The notes: generated by a model from the sequence alone, not told the origin. A stretch of 64,000 bases of DNA from Kluyvera sp047971185 (GCF_047971185.1 NZ_JBKDZH010000051.1:7919-71918), one strand, 5' to 3'. Shown: positions 35,850 to 44,888, counted from the stretch's first letter. Numbers and translations are program-made.

Positions 35850-37145
35850 ATGAAACGTCTAATCTGTGCCAGCGTAATAGGAATGAGCAGTTTGCTGGCG
35901 ACCAGCGTCGCCTTCGCCCAGCAGGACGTCACGCTAAGAATGTCATGGTGGGGCGGGAAATCACGGCATGAGGTGATGCTTAACGCGCTGCAGGCATTTG
36001 AAGCACGCAACCCAGGCATTAAAGTGAACGCCGAATATATGGGCTGGGACGGCTATCTGGAGCGGATGACCACGCAAATTTCCGGCGGTCTTGCCCCGGA
36101 CGTAATGCAGATTAACTGGCCCTGGTTCCCGATATTTTCCCGCACCGGCGACGGTTTTTACGATATCAACACGCTCGGCGACAGCTTTGATTTGAGCCAG
36201 TACCCGGCTAAAGCGCTAAAGTCGACCACCATTAACGGCAAGCTGAATGCCATTCCGATTTCGCTTAACGTACCGGGTTTTTATTACAACACCGAAACCT
36301 GGAAAAAAGCCGGGCTGGCCTTCCCGAAAAACTGGGATGACCTCTTTGCCGCAGGGAAAGTGTTTAAAGAAAAGCTCGGCGATGAGTATTACCCGCTTAT
36401 CTTCGGCGATCAGGATACGTTCCTGATGGTGAACTGCTATATGTCGCAGAAATACAATACCCCCATGTTTACCCCCGACGGCAACCATTTTGCCTGGAAT
36501 CAGGAGCAGTGGCGTGAAGCCTTCCGCTTTATTCAGCGGCTGGTGAGCGACCACGTTATCCCCGGCCCAAAATACCTGGCCTCATTCGGCAAGTTTGACT
36601 TTATCGATACCAAATACTGGCAGGACGGCAAATGGGCGGGCACCTACACCTGGAACGTGGTAATTCAGTACTACGCGCCAAAGCTGACGCCGCCGGCAAA
36701 GCTGGTGCTGGGCGACTACGTGATGTACCCCGGCGCCACCAACGCCAGCGCCTACTTTAAGGTGTCGCTGACCTATGCCATCAGCAAAGAGACGAAGCAC
36801 CCGAAAGAGACGGCTAAGCTTCTGAATTTCCTGCTCAACGATCCGCAGGCGATCGCCGCCATTAAGCTGGAAAACGGCATTCCGCTCAGCAAAATTGCGG
36901 TAAAAACGCTGACCGACGACGGTACGCTGACCAACGAAAATCCCTCCGTCGCCGGCTTTAACGCGGCGCAAAAGCTCACGTCTGAATCAACGGCGACGTC
37001 GTGGATGGAGGACCAGAAAATGCAGTCCTTTTTCCAGGAGGCGCGGCAGAATATGGACTACGGGCGAATGACGCCTGAGCAGGCGGCGGATGATTTTGTG
37101 GCGAAATCTGAGCGATTAATGAAGCGGTCTGCGGCGCGCAACTAG
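35850..37145 (+). CDS. ABC-type oligosaccharide-binding periplasmic protein (TogB-like), copy 1
   Basis: Family 1 extracellular solute-binding protein. The 431-residue product has a signal peptide ending at VAFA-QQ (about residue 24) and a mature sequence starting DVTLRMSWWGGKSRHE. This N-terminus, PDVMQINWPWFPIFSR and LVLGDYVMYPGA strongly recall TogB, the oligogalacturonide-binding protein of pectinolytic enterobacteria. It is a clear paralogue of the gene at 43584-44870: 33 of 48 residues match by eye over the opening segment. No ABC permease or ATPase gene lies nearby, so it must work with membrane subunits encoded elsewhere. The ligand is unknown; acidic or mannose-containing oligosaccharide is inference from the neighbours. 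Confidence 0.88.
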   Translation: MKRLICASVIGMSSLLATSVAFAQQDVTLRMSWWGGKSRHEVMLNALQAFEARNPGIKVNAEYMGWDGYLERMTTQISGGLAPDVMQINWPWFPIFSRTGDGFYDINTLGDSFDLSQYPAKALKSTTINGKLNAIPISLNVPGFYYNTETWKKAGLAFPKNWDDLFAAGKVFKEKLGDEYYPLIFGDQDTFLMVNCYMSQKYNTPMFTPDGNHFAWNQEQWREAFRFIQRLVSDHVIPGPKYLASFGKFDFIDTKYWQDGKWAGTYTWNVVIQYYAPKLTPPAKLVLGDYVMYPGATNASAYFKVSLTYAISKETKHPKETAKLLNFLLNDPQAIAAIKLENGIPLSKIAVKTLTDDGTLTNENPSVAGFNAAQKLTSESTATSWMEDQKMQSFFQEARQNMDYGRMTPEQAADDFVAKSERLMKRSAARN

Positions 37146-37157
37146 CGGAGGCTGAAC

Positions 37158-37195
37158 GAGGGTGAGGGTTATTACCCCCTCACCCGTTTTTAAAC
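37158..37195. terminator. Terminator between TogB-like gene 1 and the alpha-mannosidase gene
   Basis: Arms GGGTGAGGG and CCCTCACCC form a long stem around TTATTACC, followed on the plus strand by GTTTTTAAAC. It sits in the 54-base gap between convergent genes. Its arms are related to the linker of the CCCTCTCC repeat family. Confidence 0.8.
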
Positions 37196-37199
37196 ACCT

Positions 37200-40157
37200 T
37201 TACGGCTGCATCAACAGCAGCGTCTTAATCTCAAACGGCGTAAACGTCAGCGTCACGCTTCCCTCCACCACCGCGATCTCTTCTTCTACCGTTTCCATCA
37301 GATTGGCGAGATAACAGCGTGTTACGCCAGCCGGCAGTTGGATCGTCGCCGTCGCCTGTACGCCGTCAAACTCGTAGGCGCGTACTGCCAACGCAGGCAA
37401 CTCTTCCGCTCTTTTCACCGTCTCGAGACAAATATGCGGTGAATCGCAGGCGATAAACGACGCCCTGTTTGCATCCTGCTCTCCTTCACTCACCAAGACC
37501 CGCAGCGGGTTGTTGAACAGATACGCTTCCCGATTCACCTCGCCCACCACCTCGTCGCCGCAATGGGGGAACAGCGCATAGGAAAAACGGTGCTCGCCAA
37601 CGTCGGCATTCACGCCGGGATAATGCTGCGAGCGCAGCAGGTTGAGATCCAGCACGCCGTCTTTGGCATAGTGGCCATACTTGCTGTCGTTAAGCAGCGC
37701 CACGCCGTAGTCCGGCTGCGAATAGTCGATCCACTTATGCGCGCAGATCTCAAACTGCGCCGCGTCGTAGACGTTGTTCACTCTGGCGCTGCGCTGGATT
37801 TTGCCAAACTGAATATCGCAGCTGACGCGTTCACTCTGCACGTTAACGGCAAAGGCGGTGCGCAGCATTTTCTCGCTTTCATGCCAGTCAACGCGGGTAT
37901 CGAAGGTCAGGCGTTTGCTGCCCGGCAGCAGGCTGATTTTCTGGGTTAAGGCTGAGCTTCCGTAACGATAGCGCTGTTCCACTACCGCCGCCGCGCCCTC
38001 CCGGTAGGCGGAAGTGTCGGCCAGCACAAAGCCGTCCGCATCGCGCTGGCGGTAGGTGATGTCAATATCCCAGCAGTCGCCGCAGATATCGTCATACACC
38101 GCCAGCCGGTTGCCGACGGTGCCGGGTTGCAGCAGCGAACGCCCGGCCTGTTTATCCACCAGCGCCACGATATGCCCCTGCGCGTTAAATTCGACCCGCA
38201 GCAGATCGTTCTCCAGACGCTGCGTCTGGGCGATGATATCCGGCAACGGCGTGGCCAGCGCCTCATCAATCACCCGGTAGCCAAAGGCGGGAACGGCCAC
38301 GCGCACCGGGGTATCCGCCAGCATCAGCCACTCCTCGCGATCGAAGCCGCTCAGGTTATGGATCACGAAGGTACCGCGCTGCGTCAGGTTCGCGCGGATA
38401 AGCTGCTCAACCTCGGCCAGCAGCGCCTGGTAGCGCGCGACGGATTCGTCGTACACCCGCTTGATGGACGAGCCGGGCAGAATATCGTGGAACTGGTACA
38501 GCAGCACCTCCTGCCAGATAGCGTCGAGGCGGGCGGCAGGGTATTCGCCCTCGCCATAAAACCAGCGGCAGCTGGCCACAAACTCGAGCTCGCGCAGCGC
38601 ATTTTCCAGCTTGCGGTTAAACCACTTGTTCCGCGCCTGGGTGGTCAGCGTTCCCTGATGCTTCTCCAGATACAGCTCGCCGTGGTAGTGAGGATAGCGC
38701 TCGCGGCCGTGGTCGATATGGCGGAAAAAGTCGATGGCGTTGCCCTGCGTCACCGGCGCGATACCGCTGAGGTTCTTGATACGCCGCAGCCGCTCCAGGT
38801 GCTCTTCGCCGGGGCCACCGCCGCCGTCGCCAATGCCGAACAACATCAGCGCTTTATCGCACACCCCCGCCTCATGATAGGCCGTTTCAATACGCCGAAT
38901 GCTGCGCGGGGCCGCCGGGCCGTTGTAGGTCTCTTCCGGCAGCATATGCGCCAGCACGCTGCTGCCGTCGATGCCGTGCCAGATAAAGGTATGGTGGGGA
39001 AAGGGATTGTGTTCATTCCACGACAGCTTTTGCGTCATAAAGTAGTCAACGCCCGACTTGCGCATAATCTGCGGCAGGTTGCCATTGTAGCCGAAGACGT
39101 CCGGCAGCCACAGCATCTGCGTCGTCTGGCCAAACTCGCGCTGGAAGAACCGCCGCCCGTAGAGAAATTGCCGCACCAGCGATTCACCGGAGGGCACGTT
39201 GGTATCCGCCTCCACCCACATATCGCCCTGGATTTCAAAGCGCCCCTCCTGCACCTGCCGCTGCACCCGCGCATAAAGCTGCGGATAATCCTCTTTCACC
39301 CACTGGAACAGCTGCGGCTGGCTGGCGCCGAAGTAATAGTCAGGATAGCGTGCAAGCTGATCCAGCGCGGTGGCAAAGGTGCGCGCGCCCTTACGCTTGG
39401 TTTCGCGAATCGGCCACAGCCAGGCGAGATCGATATGCGCATGGCCAATACCGACAACGCTCATCGCCGGGTCACCACCCTGTTTTAACAGCTCCACCGC
39501 CAGCGCCTGCCGACAGCGGGCTACCGCCTCGGCGCTATGGTCACGCAAAGCGTTGAGGGCTTCGCTCAGGCAGACCAGCACGCGCTTGAAGCGGGCGGAA
39601 GATCGTTCCAGACATTTGAGAAGATCGGCCAGTACCCAGGCGTCATAATAGAGATCGCGCAGCGCCACATTGCAGGTTGCAATATGCGCCTGCACCAGCA
39701 CGCCGCCGCGCAGGGATCCAAACAGATCGTTGCAGGCCAGATCCAGCCACAGATCCACCTCACGCACGCCATCCAGCGGAAACACAACCTTCCCCGCCTG
39801 GCCAAGACTGGGTTCAAAGGTGGAATCTACGTTGGTCAACCCGCGCACCGGCGCACCCTCGGCATCCACCACCAGCGCCTCGCCGCCGCAGTCGAACAGC
39901 ATCACCGTTTCTTGCGCCTTTAGGTCATCAGGCACGCGACCGCGCACGTTTACCCATGCGCAGTCCCATAATTCGCCCCAGCGCTCGCCGAGGCGAAAAG
40001 CGTGCGCCTTGCCGCGTTTACGTTCGGCAAAGGGCACCGGGTCCGGCGTCAAAAAACCGTTGACCGTTAATTCACAGACCGGCGTATAGATCGCCTTTTT
40101 TATTTGCTGGATCTGATAATCAATATCACGCAGCAATTTCTCATCAAAACTGAGCAT
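37200..40157 (-). CDS. Glycoside hydrolase family 38 alpha-mannosidase
   Basis: Retaining, zinc-dependent alpha-mannosidase without a signal peptide, so cytoplasmic. The 985-residue protein has the GH38 N-terminal domain with zinc ligands in HAHIDLAW (His241, Asp243), the nucleophile Asp353 in WLPDVFGYNGN, a middle alpha-helical domain (about 490-590) and a long C-terminal beta region typical of the longer bacterial/fungal (Ams1-like) branch. It is not the shorter MngB (mannosylglycerate hydrolase) type. Its start follows AAAGGAATATTGA. It faces TogB-like gene 1 and is transcribed in the same direction as the unknown gene at 40555-42132, but with its own 397-base upstream region. Natural substrate unknown. 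Confidence 0.9.
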   Translation of the reverse strand: MLSFDEKLLRDIDYQIQQIKKAIYTPVCELTVNGFLTPDPVPFAERKRGKAHAFRLGERWGELWDCAWVNVRGRVPDDLKAQETVMLFDCGGEALVVDAEGAPVRGLTNVDSTFEPSLGQAGKVVFPLDGVREVDLWLDLACNDLFGSLRGGVLVQAHIATCNVALRDLYYDAWVLADLLKCLERSSARFKRVLVCLSEALNALRDHSAEAVARCRQALAVELLKQGGDPAMSVVGIGHAHIDLAWLWPIRETKRKGARTFATALDQLARYPDYYFGASQPQLFQWVKEDYPQLYARVQRQVQEGRFEIQGDMWVEADTNVPSGESLVRQFLYGRRFFQREFGQTTQMLWLPDVFGYNGNLPQIMRKSGVDYFMTQKLSWNEHNPFPHHTFIWHGIDGSSVLAHMLPEETYNGPAAPRSIRRIETAYHEAGVCDKALMLFGIGDGGGGPGEEHLERLRRIKNLSGIAPVTQGNAIDFFRHIDHGRERYPHYHGELYLEKHQGTLTTQARNKWFNRKLENALRELEFVASCRWFYGEGEYPAARLDAIWQEVLLYQFHDILPGSSIKRVYDESVARYQALLAEVEQLIRANLTQRGTFVIHNLSGFDREEWLMLADTPVRVAVPAFGYRVIDEALATPLPDIIAQTQRLENDLLRVEFNAQGHIVALVDKQAGRSLLQPGTVGNRLAVYDDICGDCWDIDITYRQRDADGFVLADTSAYREGAAAVVEQRYRYGSSALTQKISLLPGSKRLTFDTRVDWHESEKMLRTAFAVNVQSERVSCDIQFGKIQRSARVNNVYDAAQFEICAHKWIDYSQPDYGVALLNDSKYGHYAKDGVLDLNLLRSQHYPGVNADVGEHRFSYALFPHCGDEVVGEVNREAYLFNNPLRVLVSEGEQDANRASFIACDSPHICLETVKRAEELPALAVRAYEFDGVQATATIQLPAGVTRCYLANLMETVEEEIAVVEGSVTLTFTPFEIKTLLLMQP

Positions 40158-40554
40158 TCAATATTCCTTTATGGGTGATGGCTGGCGGATGGGAAATAAT
40201 CGAATGCAGTAGATAAGGTTTAAATATTGAAATCCGTGACTCACCACAAAAACGGAGAAATAAACAACAAGAGCAGTAAATGCTATTTCTTAAATAAATA
40301 TATCCCCACTTGTTTATATAAATATATTTATATTCCAGAACGCTCCCTATAAAAAGCTGAACTTGTACGAGATCACATTATTTACCTTATCGGGTGATAA
40401 GCATCACGATTCACAAACTTAAAAAGATGACTCAGATCACCTAATATTTTTATAAACCGTGACAAATACCTCATTTTACCCCTCAACACGCCTGGACACC
40501 CCCGAATCCCCCCGCTCGAAGGCGACATTTCAGGCCTCACTTTTTATGCTTAGC
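40158..40554 (-). promoter_or_regulatory. Control region of the alpha-mannosidase gene
   Basis: A 397-base gap, AT-rich from about 40190 to 40470, with no coding sequence. It contains the CRP-like site at 40393-40408 and a degenerate second one near 40426-40441 (GATGACTCAGATCACC). The stop of the upstream minus-strand gene lies at its far end without an obvious terminator, so readthrough is possible. Confidence 0.55.
40393..40408. promoter_or_regulatory. CRP-like site upstream of the alpha-mannosidase gene
   Basis: GGTGATAAGCATCACG keeps both GTGA/TCAC cores at the correct 6-base spacing, with only the two outermost bases off consensus. It lies about 240 bases before the gene it would control. 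Confidence 0.55.
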
Positions 40555-42132
40555 TCATTCGGACTCGGTCAGGCTGCGCGCAAAGCGGGCCAGGCGTTGA
40601 GGGCTTAAGAGCAGCGGTAAAAACAGCGGGCTCCCCGCAGGCGGCGACGCCAGCCAGCGTTCCAGCGTATCGACGTAGTGCAGAAGCTGGGTCTGGTGCT
40701 GGTGCAGCGCATCGGCGGGCAGCGCGTTATCGCCGTAGTGATCGCGCCATAGCAAGTCGACGGTGGCGCCGGCGACCCGCGAGAACATCTGGCTGTAGAT
40801 TTCCGCGTTGCGCCAGGCGGCAAACAGGATCTCCAGCGAGTCGTCAGGGCAGGTAATGCGCGGCATCAGCTCTCGCAGCGTCTGTACCGCATTGGCGGCA
40901 AGGAAACAGGCGGCCTCTTTTTCCAGACGGATAAGCTGCCGCTGCTCCTGGCCCAGCGGCAGGTCGTCAGCCGGAATCAGCGGCTGCCAGGCCTGAAGCC
41001 AGTTGGCGCTACGGGTGTCCATATGCAGCACCTGCTGCGCCTGGGCGACGCTGTCCGGTACCTGGCTTTGATAGTGCAGACGGCGGCCCAGCAGGTTAGG
41101 CGTTTTACACAGCCAGTCGTAGCTGGAGTGAAACAGCGACGCCAGCCGCTGACGGTCCTGGACCGTGCGAAAGCGCAGCTGTTGCTGCTCAACCCAGCGG
41201 TCGAAGACCGACTGCGTCGCGCCATCTGCGCTCTGGTTCGCGGCCATCAGACCGATCAGATTGATGCTGTTCGCCGAGTCCATCACCCGGCTGTCCGGCA
41301 TCCACTGCCAGCTCACGCGGGAAGTAATCGCCTCCACTTCGTTACCGGTGGCGCTGATGGCCCAGCTCAGGCGGCCGCTGATTTCATCCGCCAGGTAACA
41401 CGGCAGCGCCGTCCAGCCGTAGCCGGTGCCAACAAGGTCGTACTCGATCCACTTTTTGTGGCCGGGCAGCGCGACGATATGCGGATGGTTGGCAAAGCCG
41501 GGATGGTAGTCAATTTCGGTAGCCTTAACGGCGGCGCGAACGTCGTCAGGCAGGGAAGAGAGCACCGTCGCCAGCTGCTGGCGCGGCCAGCTGTCATCGA
41601 TGAAATCGCGCAGCACCAGCTTTTTACCAAAGCTGCGCAGCTGGCTCCAGACGCTATACAGCCCCTGCTGCCAGCCGGCGGTCTGGAAGGCGGGCGTCGT
41701 CAGCCCAAGTACCACGCCGCTTAAGTGCGGCAGCGTGGAAAGCAGCGGCGAAAATATCGCAGCGTAGAAATGCTGCCAGAAATCGGGCGCGCTTTTTTCA
41801 TCAAAAGCGAGTTCGGGAAATTTACGCTTGATGATGTCGTCGGTCGGCGCGGCCTCTCCCTGAAGCCAGAAGGAGAGATTATTTTCCGCCAGGTAACGAT
41901 CGACGCGTTTTAAATACTGCAACGCGTAATGTTGCTGATGAATAAGGTTCTCGACGTTCAGTTTCTGACTTAGCGGCGAGGGCGTAGCCAGAATAGAAAG
42001 TAGTTCCTGTTGGTGCAGGATGATGCCGGTGAAACCGTGCTGTTTCGCACTTTTAACGCCCTGAATAAACCAGGGCCAGTGCCAGATAAAGGTGCTGTTC
42101 AGCTCCATCAACTGATGCGGAATACGTTTCAT
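40555..42132 (-). CDS. Uncharacterised 525-residue protein, possible TIM-barrel glycoside hydrolase
   Basis: I do not recognise this family with confidence. The ATG at 42132 (MKRIPHQLMELNSTFIWHW) follows GGTGAGG; a TTG five codons earlier is rejected. No signal peptide or membrane segment is visible, so it is cytoplasmic. The segments KSAKQHGFTGIILHQQ, RDFIDDSW, KWIEYDLVGTGYGW and PCYLADEISGRL resemble, from memory, the catalytic half of GH67/GH115-like alpha-glucuronidase relatives; the acidic residues in RDFIDDSW and KWIEYD are candidates for catalysis. The C-terminal 150 residues look all-helical. It is divergent from the Gfo/Idh gene with only 47 bases between starts, so the two share a control region. 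Confidence 0.75.
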   Translation of the reverse strand: MKRIPHQLMELNSTFIWHWPWFIQGVKSAKQHGFTGIILHQQELLSILATPSPLSQKLNVENLIHQQHYALQYLKRVDRYLAENNLSFWLQGEAAPTDDIIKRKFPELAFDEKSAPDFWQHFYAAIFSPLLSTLPHLSGVVLGLTTPAFQTAGWQQGLYSVWSQLRSFGKKLVLRDFIDDSWPRQQLATVLSSLPDDVRAAVKATEIDYHPGFANHPHIVALPGHKKWIEYDLVGTGYGWTALPCYLADEISGRLSWAISATGNEVEAITSRVSWQWMPDSRVMDSANSINLIGLMAANQSADGATQSVFDRWVEQQQLRFRTVQDRQRLASLFHSSYDWLCKTPNLLGRRLHYQSQVPDSVAQAQQVLHMDTRSANWLQAWQPLIPADDLPLGQEQRQLIRLEKEAACFLAANAVQTLRELMPRITCPDDSLEILFAAWRNAEIYSQMFSRVAGATVDLLWRDHYGDNALPADALHQHQTQLLHYVDTLERWLASPPAGSPLFLPLLLSPQRLARFARSLTESE

Positions 42133-42179
42133 CGCCTCACCCTGCAAATAAATATGTGCTTATCATAATCGAGGATGCC

Positions 42180-43475
42180 ATGAAAAAATATGCTCTGGTC
42201 GGGACTGGAGGTCGTGCAGGTTTATATATTTCCGCTATCGGTGGAGCCTGGCGTGAAAATGCCAGAATGGTCGCCTTTTGCGACACCAACCAGACACGAA
42301 TGAACTACGCCAACCAGCTATTGCAGAAAGAAGGCACCGAGCCGGTGTCGACCTGGAAAGCGGCGCAGTTTGAAGAGATGATCCGCGAAACGCGCCCGGA
42401 TATTATCATCGTCACCACCATGGACCGCACCCACGATGATTACATCGTTCGCGCGCTGCACGCCGGCTGCGACGTGATCACCGAAAAACCGATGACCATC
42501 GACGAGAAGCGCGCGCTGCGCATCCTCGACGCCATCGAAGAGACCGGGCACACCGTGCGCGTAGCGTTCAACTACCGCTATGCACCGCACCACAGTAAGG
42601 TGCGCGAGCTGCTGATGCAGGGCGCGATCGGCAATGTCACCTCCGTTCACTTCGAGTGGCTGCTCAACACCGAGCACGGCGCGGACTACTTCCGCCGCTG
42701 GCACCGCGAAAAACGCAACAGCGGCGGCCTGCTGGTGCACAAATCGACCCACCACTTTGACCTGATGAACTTCTGGCTGGCCAGCTACCCTGAGCGCGTT
42801 TACGCCGAAGGCAGCCTGCAGTTCTACGGCAAAGAGAACGCCGAAAAACGCGGCGTCACCCAATTCTATCCGCGCGCCCACGGCTTTGCCGAAGCGAAGG
42901 ACGATCCGTTTGCGTTGAATATGGCCGACAACGCCCAGCTGAAGGCGCTGTATCTCGACGCCGAGCATGAAGATAACTACTTCCGCGATCAGAGCGTGTT
43001 CAGCGACGGCATCACCATTGAAGACACCATGTCAGTGCTGGTGAAGTATCAGAACCAGGTGCAGCTTACCTACTCGCTGAACGCCTATCTGCCGTGGGAA
43101 GGGCTGAACGTGGTCTTCAACGGCACCGAAGGCCGCCTGGAGATGAAAATCGTCGAGAAATCTTACGTTAACGCCGGCGGCAAGCGGGAGAACGAAGGCA
43201 GCCTGGAGCAGTGCGACATTACCGTGTTCCCAATGTTTGCCGAGCCGTGGAAAGCAGAGTTCAACCTCGGTGAAGGCGGCCACGGCGGCGGCGATAACGC
43301 CATGCTGGCCGACCTGTTCGGCGAGCCGGGTCACGACCCGCTCCAGCGGGCGGCCGACCATCGCGCCGGGGCCATGTCGATCCTCACCGGGATTGCGGGC
43401 AACATCTCCATACAGCAGCAGCGCCCGGTGAATTTTAAGGAGTTTGAACTGGTTTCCCGTTTGGCGAAGCGCTAA
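42180..43475 (+). CDS. Gfo/Idh/MocA-family oxidoreductase
   Basis: NAD(P)-dependent sugar dehydrogenase or NAD-dependent glycosidase-type enzyme. The 431-residue protein starts at the ATG with GAGG 5 bases before (a GTG eight codons upstream is rejected). The Rossmann dinucleotide motif is VGTGGRAGLYISA at the N-terminus, the conserved EKPMTID lies near residue 104, and the catalytic-type HKSTHHFDLMNFWL is near 188. The protein is longer than typical 350-residue members. Together with the mannosidase it probably acts on a liberated sugar or on a glycoside by an oxidation-elimination route. The substrate is unknown. Confidence 0.88.
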   Translation: MKKYALVGTGGRAGLYISAIGGAWRENARMVAFCDTNQTRMNYANQLLQKEGTEPVSTWKAAQFEEMIRETRPDIIIVTTMDRTHDDYIVRALHAGCDVITEKPMTIDEKRALRILDAIEETGHTVRVAFNYRYAPHHSKVRELLMQGAIGNVTSVHFEWLLNTEHGADYFRRWHREKRNSGGLLVHKSTHHFDLMNFWLASYPERVYAEGSLQFYGKENAEKRGVTQFYPRAHGFAEAKDDPFALNMADNAQLKALYLDAEHEDNYFRDQSVFSDGITIEDTMSVLVKYQNQVQLTYSLNAYLPWEGLNVVFNGTEGRLEMKIVEKSYVNAGGKRENEGSLEQCDITVFPMFAEPWKAEFNLGEGGHGGGDNAMLADLFGEPGHDPLQRAADHRAGAMSILTGIAGNISIQQQRPVNFKEFELVSRLAKR

Positions 43476-43482
43476 ACCCCAT

Positions 43483-43511
43483 TCCGGCGCGGCAGGGAAA
43501 GCCGCGCCGGA
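43483..43511 (+). terminator. Intercistronic hairpin between the Gfo/Idh gene and TogB-like gene 2
   Basis: Perfect 11-bp stem TCCGGCGCGGC / GCCGCGCCGGA with loop AGGGAAA, 7 bases after the stop. There is no T-run, so it may adjust the relative level of the downstream binding protein or protect the 3' end instead of ending transcription. Confidence 0.5.
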
Positions 43512-43583
43512 GCGAATGGTCAGTATTTTGCAGTTACTCACCTGTTTAATAACACTCTTTCTGCCTCTGTCCCGGAGACAATA

Positions 43584-44870
43584 ATGAATAAAATCGCATC
43601 AGGTGTTATCGCGTCACTGTTATTTTCCTGTACCTCTGTCTGGGCGCAGCAGCCCGTCGAATTACGCATGTCGTGGTGGGGAGGCAATAGCCGCCACCAG
43701 GCGACCCTCAAGGCGCTGGAAGCCTTCGAGAAAAAGCATCCCGATATCAAAGTGAAAGCTGAATATACCGGCTGGGACGGGCACCTTTCGCGCCTCACCA
43801 CCCAAATGGCCAGCGGCACCGAGCCGGACGTGATGCAAACCAACTGGCCGTGGCTGATTATTTTCTCCAAAAACGGCGAGGGGTATTACGACCTCAACCA
43901 GCTGAAAGACCAGCTCGATTTGAGCCAGTATCAGGCCAAAGATTTGCAGTCCACCACCGTCAAAGGCAAGCTCAACGGCCTGCCGATTTCCGTCAACGCG
44001 CCGGTCTTTTACTACAACGACGCCACCTGGAAAAAAGCCGGGCTGGCCTATCCCAAAACCTGGGATGAGTTTTTTGCCGCCGGGAAAGTGTTCCAGCAGA
44101 AGCTGGGCGATAACTACTATCCCTACGTGATGGTTGACCAGGACGTCATCCTGCTGCTGAACGCCTATATGATGCAGAAGTATCAGAAGCCAATGTTCAC
44201 CAGTGAAGGGAAATTTACCTGGAGCGACGCGCAGTGGAACGAAGCTTTTAGCTTCGTAAAACGTCTGAGTGACGATCGCGTCGTGCCGTCGCCAAAAGTC
44301 ATCTCCTCCTACGGCAAAGGCAACCAGTATGAGATGAAACCATGGATAAACGGCGAATGGGGCGGCCTGTTTACGTGGAACATCACTATCCGTATGTTTG
44401 CCAACAATATGACGCCGCCCGCAAAGCTGGTGCTGGGCGACTACGTAATGCAGCCCGGTTCGGCGGAATCGGGCGTCTATTTTAAAACGGCGCAGATGTT
44501 CTCGGTGGCGAAGTCGACAAAGCATCCGAAAGAAGCGGCGATACTGCTGAACTTCCTGGTCAGCGATCCGCAGTCGGTGGAAGCGCTGGGCCTGGAGCGC
44601 GGCATTCCGCTGAACAAGGCGGCGGAAACGTTATTGACCGAGAAAGGGGTTATTGACCCAAACGATCCCGTTATCGCAGGACTGAAGCAGGCTCAAACAC
44701 TGCCAACCACGGTTGTTGCCACACCTTACATCGAAGATTTACAGGTTATCGACCAGTTCTTATCGGCACGTGAGAAACTGGATCAGGGCAAGCAAACGCC
44801 TGCCGAAGTCGCGGCGGATTTTCGCCAGCAGGTGGAGCGCATTGTGCGACGTTTGAATCGCTCATCCTGA
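43584..44870 (+). CDS. ABC-type oligosaccharide-binding periplasmic protein (TogB-like), copy 2
   Basis: Paralogue of the gene at 35850-37145. The 428-residue product has a signal peptide ending at VWA-QQ (about 22) and the same mature start PVELRMSWWGGNSRHQ; TEPDVMQTNWPWLIIFSK, MKPWINGEWGGLFTWN and LGLERGIPL are very close to TogB. It lies 108 bases after the Gfo/Idh gene in the same direction and is probably cotranscribed with it. Again no permease or ATPase accompanies it. Keeping two related receptors suggests two ligands of one glycan, or partner membrane subunits at another locus. Confidence 0.88.
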   Translation: MNKIASGVIASLLFSCTSVWAQQPVELRMSWWGGNSRHQATLKALEAFEKKHPDIKVKAEYTGWDGHLSRLTTQMASGTEPDVMQTNWPWLIIFSKNGEGYYDLNQLKDQLDLSQYQAKDLQSTTVKGKLNGLPISVNAPVFYYNDATWKKAGLAYPKTWDEFFAAGKVFQQKLGDNYYPYVMVDQDVILLLNAYMMQKYQKPMFTSEGKFTWSDAQWNEAFSFVKRLSDDRVVPSPKVISSYGKGNQYEMKPWINGEWGGLFTWNITIRMFANNMTPPAKLVLGDYVMQPGSAESGVYFKTAQMFSVAKSTKHPKEAAILLNFLVSDPQSVEALGLERGIPLNKAAETLLTEKGVIDPNDPVIAGLKQAQTLPTTVVATPYIEDLQVIDQFLSAREKLDQGKQTPAEVAADFRQQVERIVRRLNRSS

Positions 44871-44888
44871 TGCAAGGATCGCTTCATA

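Noticed and set aside
38127..39488. Plus-strand frame of about 450 codons inside the alpha-mannosidase gene
   Set aside because: It is antisense to conserved GH38 sequence with catalytic motifs and has no recognisable protein features; it is a shadow of high-GC coding DNA.
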